Below, piece after piece: positions 11,248 through 24,354 of a stretch of DNA of 64,000 nucleotides. Both the position numbers and the translations under genes were made by a program. The DNA is from Pyronema omphalodes. Taxonomy: Eukaryota; Ascomycota; Pezizomycetes; Pezizales; Pyronemataceae. The DNA lies in NCBI GenBank assembly GCA_024516155.1, contig JAJJXM010000027.1, positions 366,001 to 430,000 on the forward strand. The letters run 5' to 3'. The notes under the pieces were generated by a model. That model had not been told where the DNA came from. It was given only the letters and a program-made list of their open reading frames with translations, and did no database searches. Every line of letters starts with the position of its first letter. Position 1 is the stretch's first letter.

Positions 11248-14200
11248 ATGCCTGCTGGGTCTTCACAGCGCAATCCCGCCTCAGATATTCACCAGGAACA
11301 CCCATATATCCATCTCATTAGCTCAAAGGCTACCCACATCCGTAACAAGGACGGTACCAAGTTGATTACAGTTCCACCTCGGAAAGTCTCGAATCCCGAA
11401 TCAGTCCTCCCAACTACATCCTCGTCTTCTCCACCTCCGCCTCCACCTGCAACAATGGACTACTCCAATGGTGCCGCAACGAACAGTTCTGGAAAGAAGA
11501 AGAAGAAGAAGAAGGGCAAGCAAGCACCTCCGGCTCAGGCACAGAACTCTACCTCCGGAAGTCATCTCACTGTTAATGGCAGCCACCACTCGTCGGCACC
11601 CCCACCACAACTACACCATCCACACCGCTATCTACAGGACATCAAGGACTCGATGGCCGGTTACGATGAAGATGAAAGTGGTGGAGATGTACCGGAACAC
11701 CTAGAGTGCGAGGAAGAGGATGACTACTACTCGGACCAAGACGAATCCTTCATCGACGAGCCCTATTCTCCACCACATTCTGTACCGGCTCAGGCAGCTG
11801 GTAAGAAGAAGAACAAGAAGAAAAAGAAGAAGGCTGCTGCTAGTGCTACCGATAACATGGGAGCAGTCTTAGTACCAGCTACACAGGCCCCTCGAAAGAA
11901 CAAGGATCGTATATGGAATACTTCGACTACAGAGGAGCGTGAACGGATTAAGGACTTTTGGTTATCACTGGGAGAAGAAGAACGACGGTCATTAGTCAAG
12001 GTTGAGAAAGAGGCTGTTCTTAGAAAAATGAAAGAGCAACAGAAGCACTCCTGCTCTTGTAGCGTCTGCGGAAGAAAACGGACAGCTATAGAGGAGGAGC
12101 TTGAGGTTCTTTATGATGCCTATTATGAAGAGCTTGAACAGTATGCCAATCAGCAACAGAATGGCAAACCACTAGGCGGGCATGTGTCACTGCCGATGCT
12201 GGCGTATAGCACGCCACCACCTCCGACAGGACCTCCGCCGCACCATCGTGGTAATCACGACCACGGCGACCATAATGACCTAGCCGACGAGGAAAATGAC
12301 GACGAATACGAGGACGACGACGGTGAATACGATGATGACGAAGAGGGACTGGACCACTCTTTGGCACCACCACCACCGGAGGAAGCGCGCCCAGATTTTT
12401 TCAATTTCGGGAACAGTTTAACTGTACAAGGTGCGCTGGTTTATGTCGGCGCGGGATGATTTAAAAAGATATTGGTAACTGACTTGCTATTACGGATCAT
12501 GTAGGCGGTATCTTAACGGTTGCCGACGATTTGTTAAAAAATGACGGGAAGAAATTCATCGAAATGATGGAGCAGCTAGCTGAACGACGTATGGCCCGTG
12601 AGGAGGAGGCAAATAATGCCAACGGAACCATACAACGGGATTCAAATCTGCACCATCATCCTCATAACCACGTTGCACCTACGGACTACGACGAGGACGA
12701 AGAAGACGACGATGAGTATGAGGACGATGAATACGAGGACGATGAAGATGACGAGGAGGAGGAACCCGTAGGTGTATATTTATAGGTCAGGAGCCCCAAT
12801 GCTGACAGCTTTACAGGACACCATGACGGAAGAGCAACGTATGGAAGAAGGGCGCAGGATGTTCCAAATCTTCGCCGCTCGAATGTTTGAGCAAAGAGTT
12901 CTCACAGCTTACCGTGAAAAGGTGAGTAGGGAACGCCAGCGGAAGTTGCTTGAGGAGCTCGAAGAAGAAGAGCTTCGGAGGCAAGAGCGTGAGGAAAAGA
13001 AGGCAAAGGATAAGGATAAGAAGAAGGAGAAGAAGCGTGCCTTGAAACAGTCGAAAGAGGAGGAGCGTTTAAGGAAAGAGGCGGAGAGAAGAGAAGAGGA
13101 GGAGAAACAGAAGGCAATTGATGCACGGAAAGCTGAGGAACAGAAGCGCCGTAAGGAAGAGCTTCGTCTCAAGCGTGAAGCCGAGAAGAAAGCCGCTGAA
13201 GAGGAGAGGCATAGGAAAGAGGAGGAGCGGAAGAAACGTCAGCAGGAAGAGAAGGAACGGGAAGCTGAGAAGGAACGTAAACGCAAGGAACACCAAGAGC
13301 GTGAGCGTAAGAAGAAAGAAGAAGCCGCTAAAAAGGCCAAGGAAGAGAAGGAAGCCCGCGAGAAGGAAGCTCGTGAGAAGCGTGAACGAGAAGAACGGGA
13401 AAAGAAGGAGCGGGAAGCTAAAGCCAAGAAAGAGGCAGCTGAGAAGGAGAAGAAACGGAAAGAGGATGAAGCTAAAGCTCGAGCAGAAGCTGCCGCACAA
13501 GCTGCAAAGCGTGCACAGGCTTTCAGCCAACAACCTCCAATTACCACAACTGCTCCTCCCCCTGGTTACGGATCACCTCACATACCTGTTGTTACACCCG
13601 CAACTCCAAAGCAGACTGCTGCAGCTCAGCTACAGCGTCCCCGTGGATCTTCCCAGCAAGGTTCAATGCAAGGCTCACAATGTTCATCTCCCAAGACTCC
13701 TAATCTTGGTCCCCGTCTAGGTGGATCTGGATCTCCAAGTACCCCCATCTTGCAACAGAACATGCCCGGTCCTATGCCAGTAAAGGGCTTCCACTACCAA
13801 GGTTTTCCCCAAACATCGCCCATGCCTCATCACATTGGCCCACCGCCTGGTGTGAACCCGCCGGATATGTTTAATATGTCGCCCTTGGGTGGTATGAATG
13901 GCCCTAGCCCAATGCAGCCATTTATGGCCGGTATGCCGCAGAGACAATCAATCGGAAATGGTATTCCTATGATGCCATCCGGGCAAATGCCTTTTGCACA
14001 TGGTCCATCATACCCTCGCGGGTTCTCTAATGGACTGCCAATGCCAATGCAACAGCCCCCAGGAATGCGCCCGATATCAAGCCAGGGTCGTGGTTTGTTT
14101 ATGCAAGATCTTCCAATGCACCCTCCGCCAGGAGTTCCTTACCCTGCGCCAGGTTCACCGTTCATCAATCGTGCTGTCGATCCTATCATTATGCCGTCTA

Positions 14201-15118
14201 TGGGTAGCCACAATAGAATCCCATCTGGTTCTTTTGATTCGCCCCATCGTCAACCCGCCCCTATCGCTAGGCCCTCTAGTGTAGCGCCTACCAGGGCAAG
14301 CGATGAGGGTGTCGAGGAAATTTCAAAGGTTATGGGTAGTCGTGCCCTTTTGGAGGACGATGACGAACCTCTACCTGAGAATATGTCACCTGCAAGAAGG
14401 GTTAGCGCACCATTTGCACCAAGGCCTATCAGAGGAGTCCCGTCATCGAATCCCTTTGGAGACTCTCTCGGCAGTAAGTTTTCTTTTTTCCATGGTGTAA
14501 CAGGATAGTTGCTTACTAATCAGACTTTACAGGCTTTAGTGACTTTGGTTCCGGCGCATCATGGACGAATCCCCTGCCTTTAAGCGGTCCTGGAAGTCTC
14601 GGTGCTTCCAGTGTTCTAAGTGGTTCTCTACCTAGTGCGTGGGCGAACAAGGCTGGTATGTTGATTTCTCACTCGATGTCGATCTATTACTAAGTTCCCT
14701 AGGTTGGTCAGATATTGACGCCACCTATAACCGCCGCCGAACCACAAAAGTAGACAGCATCCGCTTACTTGCCTGCAAAAAATGGGGTGAAATTTCTGGA
14801 CCACATGGCAGCCCTGTAGAATTACTGAACCTACAACGTTCCGTGGCACAAGACGCACCTCCTGAGCTTCAATTTAGACCTGAGGAATTGGGATCTATTC
14901 TTGACATCGAGGGTGATGCTCAGAACGGGGGTGGAAGCTTTGAGCAGAAATATGAAAACGGGCGTATTTTGGTTTATTTTTCACCAAGTCAGATGACTAG
15001 ACAGCTCAGACCTGGAGAAATTGGAAGCCCTTCAACGTCAGGAGCTACGCCTTTTAAGTCTTCGATTTCTGCTCCACCAGGCATGACACATCCGACTGTG
15101 CATCCTGCGGGTTTTTAA
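11248..15118 (+). CDS. NST1: NST1-family stress-response protein
   Basis: Nst1 is a large, mostly disordered fungal protein. In yeast it is linked to salt tolerance through interaction with the splicing factor Msl1. Exons are 11248-12430, 12505-12767, 12817-14473, 14533-14655 and 14703-15118, giving 1213 residues. The diagnostic block is at residues about 215-295: [21 protein letters not shown] and then [20 protein letters not shown], followed by [19 protein letters not shown]. Next come an acidic stretch ([16 protein letters not shown]), a very long charged Lys/Glu/Arg coiled coil in the first ~250 codons of exon 3, a Pro/Met/Gly-rich region, and a C-terminal segment with [15 protein letters not shown]. 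The second intron is only 49 nt and uses GTAGGT with a CTGAC branch. That choice restores phase 0 across an otherwise closed frame. The start is the first ATG of the long frame, and a later ATG at 11455 is possible. Confidence 0.9.
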
Positions 15119-17901
15119 TGGGAATTTTATTTTTGCAACTGCTTACTGGCTGTTTTTGTTCTTTTTTTCCTCGACTGTGAATGCTTCTTGTAACGTTTGC
15201 GGTTTTTTATACTTCTACTTGTGTTTTTTTTCACGGATGGGAATTACTATTTTTTTTTTTTTTTTTTTTTTTTACCGAAACCATTAGCCTTCTATAACTT
15301 ACTTACTTACTTACTCTATCTAAAGTCATGATGGGCTAAAGATTGTGATTTTAATAGTGTTTTGAAATGATGATGGATGGCATTGATAGGATAGGATAGG
15401 ATGGTATGGGATGAGATCAGATGGAATGGATAGCATGGATGGATAGGATGAGATGGATGGTGTGAATAATTAATGTATTATGATCATCATTGGATATCTT
15501 ATTGTCCGACTAACTATTCTTGTCTTGTTATATTATTATCTTGATAAGATTATGATATCTTACTATCTTATTGTCTTACTGTCTTATTGTCTTATTGTCT
15601 TACTGTCTTACTATCCTACTGTTCTGATAAGATGATGATATCTTGCTAAGTGAGCTGGAATTGGATTGATGAGAAATGATCATAATAATGATACTTATAT
15701 TTTACCCAGGTACATATATGTATGTACTTAATTACCTGACTTGTGTCTTGTGATACTTCTTGCTTGCTTGCTTTCTTGCTTTCTGTTTTGCCATGGGGGG
15801 GGGGGGGGGGTTTGTGGAAATTGTAACGCTATGTAGGGTGATAATTATCGCGTATTGTGATAACCATAACCATAATCATAGTCAGGAGCCAGGTATTCGA
15901 GTCAGGTCGGGACTTTGGACCAATAACCAATAACCATAGACCATCACTCTGTCATGTCATTCTCTATCGTATCATTCTCGTGTCATTCTCTATCGTGTCG
16001 TGTCGTTCTGGTGTCGTTGGATGTTGGATGTAATCCCCCCCCCCCCCCACCCCTCCCCTTAAAAAATACAGAAAACATACCTACCTAACCTACATAGAAT
16101 TTATTTCTATTTCTATTTTTCATTCTCATTCCCATTTCTATTTCTATTTCCATTATCCAGGGGTTTTTTTTATCAACACTTTATCAATAACACTTTATCA
16201 ATATAACACTTTAACAATATAATATCTACAGTATCTACAGTATCTACAGTAATCTTAGAAGTTAGAAGTTAGAAGTTGGAATTAATAAAAGAAACCATGG
16301 AAAGCATAGGGGATATGATGAGTCTAGGGGGTATGATGAGTCTATATATTGAAATAAACAAAGCCCGTTTGAACAAGATTTTTTATTTTTATTTTAAGGA
16401 AGGGGGGGGGGGGGGGTATATATATTCCTTTCGATCCTCGGCTTTGGAATTTGGAATTATAGATTACTTCGTATTTAAGTTGAGATAGTTGAGATAGTTG
16501 AGATAGTTGAGATAGTTGAGATAGTTGAGGTAGTTGTATGTTGTATGTTGTATGTTGTATGTTTACTCACCTACACACTCACCCACTCACCTACCCACAC
16601 ACCCACTCACCCGCTAACTTGCTTGTATGCTTGATTGCATATTATATCTTATTAATAAGATATTATTGAACCTTAGTTTACAGGAACTTGAATCACCTCT
16701 ACTTTTTTTTACAGGAATTCCTGGACTAAAATCATAGATTATCACTATCTTTATCTTGATCTATACCGATCATGAAATATCACTCGATACGACTTTCTTC
16801 TTCTTCTTCTTCTTCTTCTTGTTCTTCTTCATTTTCTGCTTCTTCTTTTTTATGCGTATCTCTAGAAAACCGGGTTTTTTTTTTTTTTTTTTTTTTTTCT
16901 TTTCAAAAAACTATGATCTTTTCTCTTTTCTTAGTAGGACCGATAATGGCTATGTTTATATCACCAGCAAGTGTTCTTATACATAGTCTATGGTTATGTC
17001 GGAGTAGCTAATACGGCTAACACGGCTAATACGGCTAATACGGCTAACATGGCTAGAATGAGGAATAAGGAATATGGACAACTATGGACAATTGCTTATG
17101 ATCATGCAGCAGTTAGCGGTTGGCAGTTAGCTGTTAGCAGTTACTGGTTATAAATTTATTTCATAGTACTGCTGCTTGGGGGGAAAGAAAATGTAAGACT
17201 GGGATTTGGTGTATCGTTACTTAGAAGCTGCAACTACAGCTACAGCTACATCCCAGCGATTCCTTGGATGTGGGTAAGGAGATTATATCAGTTTCAGGCT
17301 TTCAGCCTGCAGTGGCGGAGTTATTAAGGACTTCTGGGAATGCTGTGTGGAAGCCCGTGTGGGGGAAGTATTTGATAGGCTTGGCTGCTGGAAGGAATTG
17401 GTCTCGGGTTGCTGAAAGTATTGTGGATTTGCAGATATGTGGGCTTGTGTTTTGACTGTGATTGATGAGTGGTTTTGATACTGTGTCTGGGTTTGGAGAT
17501 GCGTTGGTTCAGGGAGAGTTGGATTTTGAGGGTGCGTCTTTAGGAGGGGGGAGATGAATCGTGGTGATGTCTGGGGATTTGTTCCGTGGTTGGTGTAAAG
17601 ATATGTTGGAAGTTGTTGCAAAAGGTGATTGTAAAAGTGTCTGGTAGGGTTTACACCGAAGTATCCTGCTCGGAAAGCTATGCGGATATGCGAGGCTGTT
17701 GTTGTATTAGACCATATCATTTACACGATCTCTTGAATTACTTAGTGACAAAGCTGTTATGATGTAGCTTCACCTCGCTACTCTAATAATAACCCCTGTC
17801 ATGGCGATCTCGCGGCAACCACCGCTGCGGCCACATAACCTCCGGCGCGCTCAGAGCTCTCCACGCGCGCCGCGACTCGAAACCCCACCACGACAGCAAT
17901 T
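15119..17901. other. Repeat-rich spacer between NST1 and PIG-U
   Basis: I see no gene in these 2.8 kb. The contents, in order, are a T-tract (15251-15273), GGATAGGATGG-type repeats (15380-15460), TCTTATTGTCTTACTG arrays (15560-15620), and G and C homopolymers (about 15797-15810 and 16036-16048). GAGATAGTT (16483-16530) and TTGTATG (16530-16562) arrays follow, then a TTC microsatellite (16797-16820), a T-tract (16875-16898) and CTAATACGG repeats (17008-17046). A 145-codon minus-strand frame at 17283-17720 has no recognisable domain. Confidence 0.6.
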
Positions 17902-19354
17902 ATGGACCGGCGGAGCTTACTGATTATAATATTCGCTGTAGTCCTACGACTCGGCCTATTCACATTCTTTCCCTCGCTACCAGAACTTCTCACAAACCGC
18001 GTAGAGCTATCTACCCCCGTTACGAGCTTCAAACGTCTCCAGGAAGGTCTCTTTCTCTACACTCATGGAGTTTCTCCATACGATGGTGGTATCTTTCACC
18101 AGGTATACTATTCTTCTCTCCAATCCTGTTATCAATGATATGCTACAGTTTTCTAACTCTTACTCCCAGGCGCCTCTCCTTCTCGCCTTCTTCACCTCCC
18201 TCCCAAGCTCCTCCGTCTTGGTACATCTAATCTACACCCTCTGCGACGTTCTCTCATCCCTCTCCCTAATCACCATCGCCACCTCCAAAGTCGCAGCAAT
18301 TACCCCTCTCCACACCTCCAGCCGAGCCAGCGCCCTTTGTCCCCCCTGGGCCGCCGCCGCCGCCTTCCTCCTAAACCCCTTCACCATCGCAACCTGTCTT
18401 TCCCGATCGACCATCGTCTTCAGCAACACCGTAATCCTCGCTTCCATCGCGAAAGCAGTTTCCGGAGATGCAATCCCGGCCATGTTAGCTCTTAGCATGG
18501 CCTCCTACCTATCACTCTATCCGGTGTTGATACTTCCCGCTGTAGTATTATTATGTTATGACATGAGCGGATCCAAGCTACCACTTTGCTCCTACGCCAG
18601 TCAGCAATGTGGAGTTTTCTTCACTGCCATAGCAGGGTTATTAGGATTATCATGGATGATAACCGGTGGTAGCTGGGAGTTCTTGAAATCGACTTATGGT
18701 GTACATCTATTACTTCCGGATCTTACGCCGAATGTTGGGCTTTGGTGGTACTTTTTTATTGAGATGTTTGATAGCTTTAGGAATTTCTTCCTTTGCGTCT
18801 TTCAGTTGCATTTGGTTATCTATGTCGGCGGCTTATGTATCCGTCTTAGGAAACAACCCCTGTTTGTTTGCACCACTATGCTGGGCATTATGAGTATCTT
18901 TAAGAGTTATCCTAGTATTGGTGATACGGCGTTGTATTTGAGTTTGTTGGCTTGTTATAGACATGTTTTTCCTGGTAAGTCCATTCCGCTGATTTGGAGG
19001 GGGCGGGTGGGGGTAGGGGGGTAGGGGGGGTGGGGGATGAGGGGGGATAGAGAGGGGGGGTACAGATGGGGGTAGGAAGAAATTCTAATAACAATGCTAA
19101 CAACAATAACAACAGTAATGCGCTACACCTTCTTCGCCACCTCCACCCTTCTCTACGCCACCCTACTAGGACCAGCCTTCTACTACCTCTGGATCTACGC
19201 AGGTTCCGGTAACGCCAACTTCTTCTATGCTATCACACTTGTCTGGTGTTTAGCAGTTACAGTAATTGTAGCGGATGCATTATTCGCCGTTATTAGAGAC
19301 GAATGGGAAACTGAAAGACCGGATATGAAGGGGAAGGATATTGTACAGATTTAA
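17902..19354 (+). CDS. GAB1: GPI transamidase subunit PIG-U / GAB1 (CDC91)
   Basis: This is a multi-spanning ER membrane subunit of the GPI transamidase, which attaches GPI anchors to proteins. Exons are 17902-18102, 18170-18974 and 19116-19354, giving 414 residues. It opens with a hydrophobic helix (LLIIIFAVVLRLGLFTFF) and then the family's luminal loop with YTHGVSPYDGGIFHQAPLLL. Further membrane segments follow, including AAAFLLNPFTIATCLSRST. The signature TPNVGLWWYFFIEMFDSFRNF is at about residues 245-270. The last exon carries YAGSGNANFFYAITLVW and ends RPDMKGKDIVQI, as in fungal orthologues. The first intron ends TCCCAG and splits codons in phase 0. The second (141 nt) is filled with GGGGGTAGGGG-like repeats. 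The gene converges on NDC80. Confidence 0.93.
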
Positions 19355-20048
19355 ACTAAATAAGGATGTGGAAATCATTGATTCGTTGGAGGGAGACTTG
19401 GTTTGCTTGCTTGCTTGCTTGTTTGCTTGTTTGCTTATTTGTGAAAATTGAGGTTGGACTGGTATTCTAGTAGTAGTAATAGACTTTTTTTATTTTTTTT
19501 TTTTTTTTGAAAGAAAAAAATGTTATGGCTTGCTACTAAAAAATGTGTTTATTGAAAGTTGAGAGTTTTATGGGGAAAGTAGACCTTGGATGTTTTTTAC
19601 CTTGCTTACTTAATTTTTTTACCTTGCTTACTTAATTCGTTGTTAGCCTCCGTCCATTGCGGTTTCAATCGGCATCATTTCCCCGCTTCTTCCTCCGTCT
19701 CATCTTTTCTTCAAACTGTGCTTTTCGTCCTCTCGCCTACTCGACCGATAAAATATTCGCTATTGTAAAATCCAGAAGGCTTGTAGAGCTGACATAATTC
19801 TCCGAAGAACTTTTATAACAAGACATGGTTATGGTTAGGTTATATAAACTGAAGGTGACAGATATGTATGCTTAAAAACCCCCCATCATTGAAAAAAAAA
19901 ATTTTTAAAAAAAAGCCATAATCATAATATACAAACAAACAACAAGATATAAAAAAAAAAGCCACCAAACCCCAAACATAAAAACCATAAAACCAAATCA
20001 TCATCATCATCACAAAAAAAAAGAAAAAAGACACACACACAAAAACTC
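19355..20048. other. Convergent intergenic region between PIG-U and NDC80
   Basis: The contents are TTGCTTGC repeats (19402-19435), a T-rich run at 19485-19508, a short direct duplication of ACCTTGCTTACTTAAT (19598-19637) and A/CATCAT-rich DNA at 19920-20040. No gene was found. It likely holds both 3' ends. Confidence 0.55.
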
Positions 20049-22151
20049 CTACTGTTCCGATTTCTTAACATAATCCTCAACCTCCATTTCAAAAGTCTCA
20101 AGATTCTGTTGGATATTAATTTTGTAGGATACAATATCCTTAATTATCGAAGCAACGTTTTCATGAAGTTGAGTACGGTATTGGTCTATACCGCTACACA
20201 TTTTACCGTAACTATTTTTCATGAGAAAAAAAAGAAAAAATTAGCAAAGTCCCATACTGAAGCAAAAAAAAGCTGTAAAAACAGCCTACTTTTTAAGGGA
20301 TCTGAAAAACACTTACACAACTACCGATTCTTGCGAAACTTGCTTCGCTTCAATAACACCATTTTTCATCTGCATCCTCATTTCCCTAAGTTCCGCACTC
20401 ATCCGCTCATGGTCTGCATTCGCTACATTCAACTCTCGCTGCCGGTTATCTTTCACCTCCTGGTGCTCGTTAATGGTTGTTCTAACCATCATCTCCAGGG
20501 TTTCTAGTTCATCTGTTTCATCCCTCAGCGCCTCTGTAATCCTCTCAATATGATCAGCCGTCCTAAAGGCTTCGTCTGTAGCGGCCTCATTCTCCTGGGT
20601 AAGGTCACGCTTGAGGACTTCCAAGTAGGGTTTAACGACGTTCCGGAGATCCAGGTTGAGGAGTTGGCTGGGGGCGTATCCTGACTCGCTAAGCAAGCGG
20701 GGGACACCGGGTGTGACGGGACGAGTGAGAGGGATGATTTGGGCTTCGAAGTCTTGGCCTCGGGCTTTAGGAGCGGTTGCGGGGATGATGCCGATTTTGT
20801 AGGCGAGGGCGTTATATCTTGAAACAGCATCTTCGAGTTGTGAAAGCTTTTCTTCGGCGGCGGTTTCGTGGATGATTAATTTTTCGTGGATTCCGGCGAG
20901 TTTAGCTGCCATCTGTTGTAATGCTGTTCTATGTCTTTCTTCTTCGGCGTTGATGCGATCTAGGTCTGCAGGTGTGAATCCTTGGGCATTGACTTTTGCT
21001 TCAAGGGATTGCTTCTCTTGTTCTGTTTGTTGGAGCTGCTTCTCAACCGTTGCTACCTCTTGCTTAATCTTATCAATTGTCTCAGCTTGGCGGTTTATCT
21101 TCAGTAAGTTGGCTTCGATGAAGACTTCAAATTTCTTTGCGTCTTCGGATAGGACGGTACGGGTTTCGAGAAGTTTTTGGAGCGGTTGGTGGGATTCGTC
21201 GAGATCTTCCAACTCCTTCTTAAGGCGCTGGTTCTCCTCTTCGTATTCCGCCAACTCGGCTAAAACCGACTCGTTACGGGCTTCAAATGCTCGACGCATC
21301 TCCTCGGCGTGCTCGGCATCATCATCGTCGTTATTGTCGAGGAAACTGGCGTAGGATTTGGCAATGTAAGTGAAGACGATTTTTTCGGGTGCGAATGGTT
21401 GGGCCCCGGCTTCTTCTGCGGCGTAGTCAAAGCTTCCATTTAACATATCTTCGGCGCCCTCAGCTAGACACATCATCCAATGCAGGGCTCCCAGTAAGGT
21501 AGGCCATGTGTTTCCGGATCCAACAGCTGTGAGTTGAGTTTTGGTGATAGTGTTCGCATACGGGTATCGAAGGTTGTTTAAGCAAGGAATAACCTCCGCC
21601 TCCTGTTTCTGCTGTCCAAACGGATAATCCGGATCAAACCGTTTGTATAGCCACTGAAACACCTGATAAAAATCCTTCTGTGTAGGGCTTATCATGGCAT
21701 TAGGTTGTAGTTGATACTTCATATCCATCTCAAAGTTATTGCCGACGAGGTACTCATGAAGTTCCGCCGCCAGTCGCTGCTTGAATTGAGGGTTCTTCAA
21801 CGGGCGGCTATCTTTCACCAAACTCGCCTTTGTAACTGTCATGAAAGAAGCTGGATTCTGCTGGCTACTTGAAGCACGTCCGACAAACTGATTACTACTT
21901 CTTTGCGACGAAGGTCCTTGGGATCCTGGTGGTGCCATCGAGTTTCGGAAAGAATTACGTTTGACAGAAGACATTGGAACTTGCTCTCCACCGGAGGAGA
22001 ATCGAGGTAATCCAGAGCGCGCAGGTGGTGCCATGGAGAGACGTCCACCAGCAAGTGATTGGCGAGGACCACCGGGGCCACCATTGCTGCCGATTGCGGG
22101 ACGCTTTACAGCGCTTGCGAGTTGTGGGATACCGGTACCGAAGCCGCTCAT
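20049..22151 (-). CDS. NDC80: NDC80/HEC1, outer kinetochore subunit
   Basis: Ndc80 binds microtubules at the outer kinetochore as part of the Ndc80-Nuf2-Spc24-Spc25 complex. There are two exons, 22151-20317 and 20193-20049, joined through a consensus GTAAGT donor in phase 2, giving 659 residues. The N-terminal ~115 residues form a basic Ser/Arg/Pro-rich tail. The calponin-homology domain follows (about 120-260) with DSRPLKNPQFKQRLAAELHEYL, FYQVFQWLYKRFDPDYPF and LTAVGSGNTWPTLLGALHWM. The rest is a long coiled coil that ends, after the intron, in INIQQNLETFEMEVEDYVKKSEQ-type sequence. Without splicing, the frame stops 18 residues after MKNGVIEAK, so the terminal exon is needed for the tetramerisation-proximal end. 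The gene converges on PIG-U. Confidence 0.95.
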
Positions 22152-23350
22152 CGTCTGGCAACATGGGTCAGTTAATGTCGTGGGTGAGATGGAGGATATT
22201 TACTTCGCGAGTCCGCTTTAGGGCGCTGGGTAGGTTGTTCGGGTCGTTTTGCGACATGGCGCGTTGGAGTGTGGAGGTTGGAACTTGGTGGAGCTCGCAG
22301 GCGCGCGACGCAGGGGACGCGACACCGTGGAAGACGCGGGGTACTCCACCACCATCACTGTCATGCAGCCCATGGGGCTTAGCGAAGGTTTTAGCTGATA
22401 GCGCGACCTGAGATGAAGCTCCAGCTATAAGTTTATGATGAGTTCACAGATCGATCTTCCTCCTGTATTCCTCCGCCTTTCACACTTTCTTGAGTGTTAT
22501 GTGTTGTGTAGAATGCCGCCTACAGGTCTCGCTAAACCCAAGTGCTGATTTAGTACGGCGAAGAAACAGTTTACTTCATCAAGGATCCCGAGGAGTGATA
22601 CAAATGGTATATATAACTTACCAAGAAGTTCGATTTATCCATAAAGCCCCCGTATTATTTCAGAGTACACCTGCTCCAGGAAATGAGGGAGAAAAAAAGA
22701 AAGGTGTTTTAGCAAGGCGCCGAGAGATCTCGAACTGTCATACGTAATATCACTCGCAAACAATAATTGCTTCCGGACGGGCGTGGGGGGTTAAGCTATG
22801 GCCAATACATGTACAACTCGCATCAAAATACACAATTAGCTACATACATAGTATCTATCCGATGTCGATTTCAAGGAGAATATTCCTTTCATTCATATTG
22901 CCTCTCCATGTGGAAATAACCAGCCTTCCCAAAATTGTAATATTTACACACTCGTTCAAACAGTTCAACACCAACCAATCATTCACCTCCTATAGTAATC
23001 AACATTTCCAACAACCAGTACATTTTATTCACAATCAATGAAAACAATATATATTTCAATCTATTTGTTGCAGCACCCTCATCAAACTGACCAATTACTG
23101 CTTCAGACGGTTTACACTGCTTCCCCACCTCCTTAGGATAGTCATCCAGTTCCATCACTCCTAGAAACCCCCACCCCGGCGACACTTACTGAAATTCAAA
23201 GATTCTAACTACAAAATTTGGAAACATGAACATGTGAACACATTTAATGGCACTGAACTGACTTTGGCTTGGTATCATTGCTGGATTAGCGGAAGATGCA
23301 CAGGTTACAAGGTGATTTGCATAATTACTTTTTTTATTCCTTTGTTTTTT
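22152..23350. other. Intergenic region upstream of NDC80
   Basis: This is NDC80's promoter side. It contains unremarkable AT-rich DNA with no microsatellite array and no recognisable gene. It ends where the duplicated NOT1 material begins at about 23360. Confidence 0.5.
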
Positions 23351-23359
23351 TGGCACGGC

Positions 23360-24099
23360 ATCATGGACGAATATTGCCTGGTGAAGCACGATAACGCATC
23401 TCGAAGTGTTAATCACGTTGCACCTTCCGTGTTATTGTTGGTGACATTGGTGCAGGTATGGAAGGAGCCGGACTCAAGGAATACGTCGACTACGTTCTTG
23501 CCGGAGATGCAGAATCCGTTGGTGATAAGGTGAAGGATATTCTCGACGTTATTGCCGTTAATCAGCCCGATGGAACTGTCATACTGGACACAAAGGCTAT
23601 AAACAGTCTTGTCCTGTATATCGGTTTGAGCGACATGGAGAAGCTGGAACCAACTAGTTTCAACCCAGAGAGCGTACAGGTTGCTTTACTCCAGAAGCTT
23701 GTCTTTGGGTTGAGGCCATACGGTATGTAACCTTTCCTACCTACCAGTCACAAATGCTAATTACGTATAATAGGACGTCACGTCTTCCTTGCCTCCATTG
23801 CGAACCACCTCCGTTTCCCCAACATCCACACTCTGTACTTCCATAACATTCTCTTGCATATTTGGGATGCAGCATCCGGCCACGAACTCCAGGACCGTAT
23901 CAGAGAACAGGTTTCGAGAGTTTTGGTGGAACGACTAGTCGTTCATAGACCTCATTCTTGGGGAACTATTCTAACTCTTCTCGAAATCTTCAAGACCAGA
24001 GCGGACGAGTTTTGGGCACTACCCGCGGCTCATGCTGCACCTGAGGTTCGCAAGTTGTTGACTTCATTGGAAATGAGATTGCTAACTCATTTTAGATGA
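23360..24099 (+). pseudogene. Partial NOT1 copy (C-terminal end, internal deletion)
   Basis: This is a second, incomplete copy of the 3' end of NOT1, inverted relative to the real gene at 46966-54199. It has two pieces. Positions 23360-23435 match the NOT1 segment around 48335-48400 (MEYCLVEHDKASRSVQHV in the gene) with many substitutions. After an abrupt join near 23440, positions 23440-24099 match 47631-46966 almost base for base, including the intron (23723-23773) and stop codon. The join drops about 700 bp of the parent and puts the two pieces in different frames. From the ATG at 23458 a 196-codon spliced frame stays open, starting MEGAGLKEYVDYVLAGDAES. I noticed one amino-acid difference from NOT1 (VQVAL instead of VQVTL). 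Retention of the intron shows duplication at DNA level, not via mRNA. Most of the scaffold is missing, so it cannot act as NOT1. Expression of a short C-terminal fragment is possible. Confidence 0.85.
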
Positions 24100-24354
24100 A
24101 GAACTTTTTTGGATCGCTTGTTGGAAAGGAACTAGAAATTGCTTAGAACGCCTTTTTCGACATTTGGTTCGAGAGGGAGGCTCTCCTTGCGCTCCGTGCG
24201 AGTGAAATGTTTCTGATGATGAATGCATTATCCTTATTCTAGTTGGCATGGGGAGGAGAGAGAAAGGATTGTTTTGGTCACTATGGATGTTTTCTTTTCT
24301 TTTTTTTTGTATTTTTTTTTTCTTTCTTTATTTGCATTTTTCATGTTCTAATCA

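Noticed and set aside
17283..17720. 145-codon minus-strand frame
   Set aside because: Low-complexity Thr/Asn/Gln/Pro sequence with no recognisable motif, splice context or partner exons.
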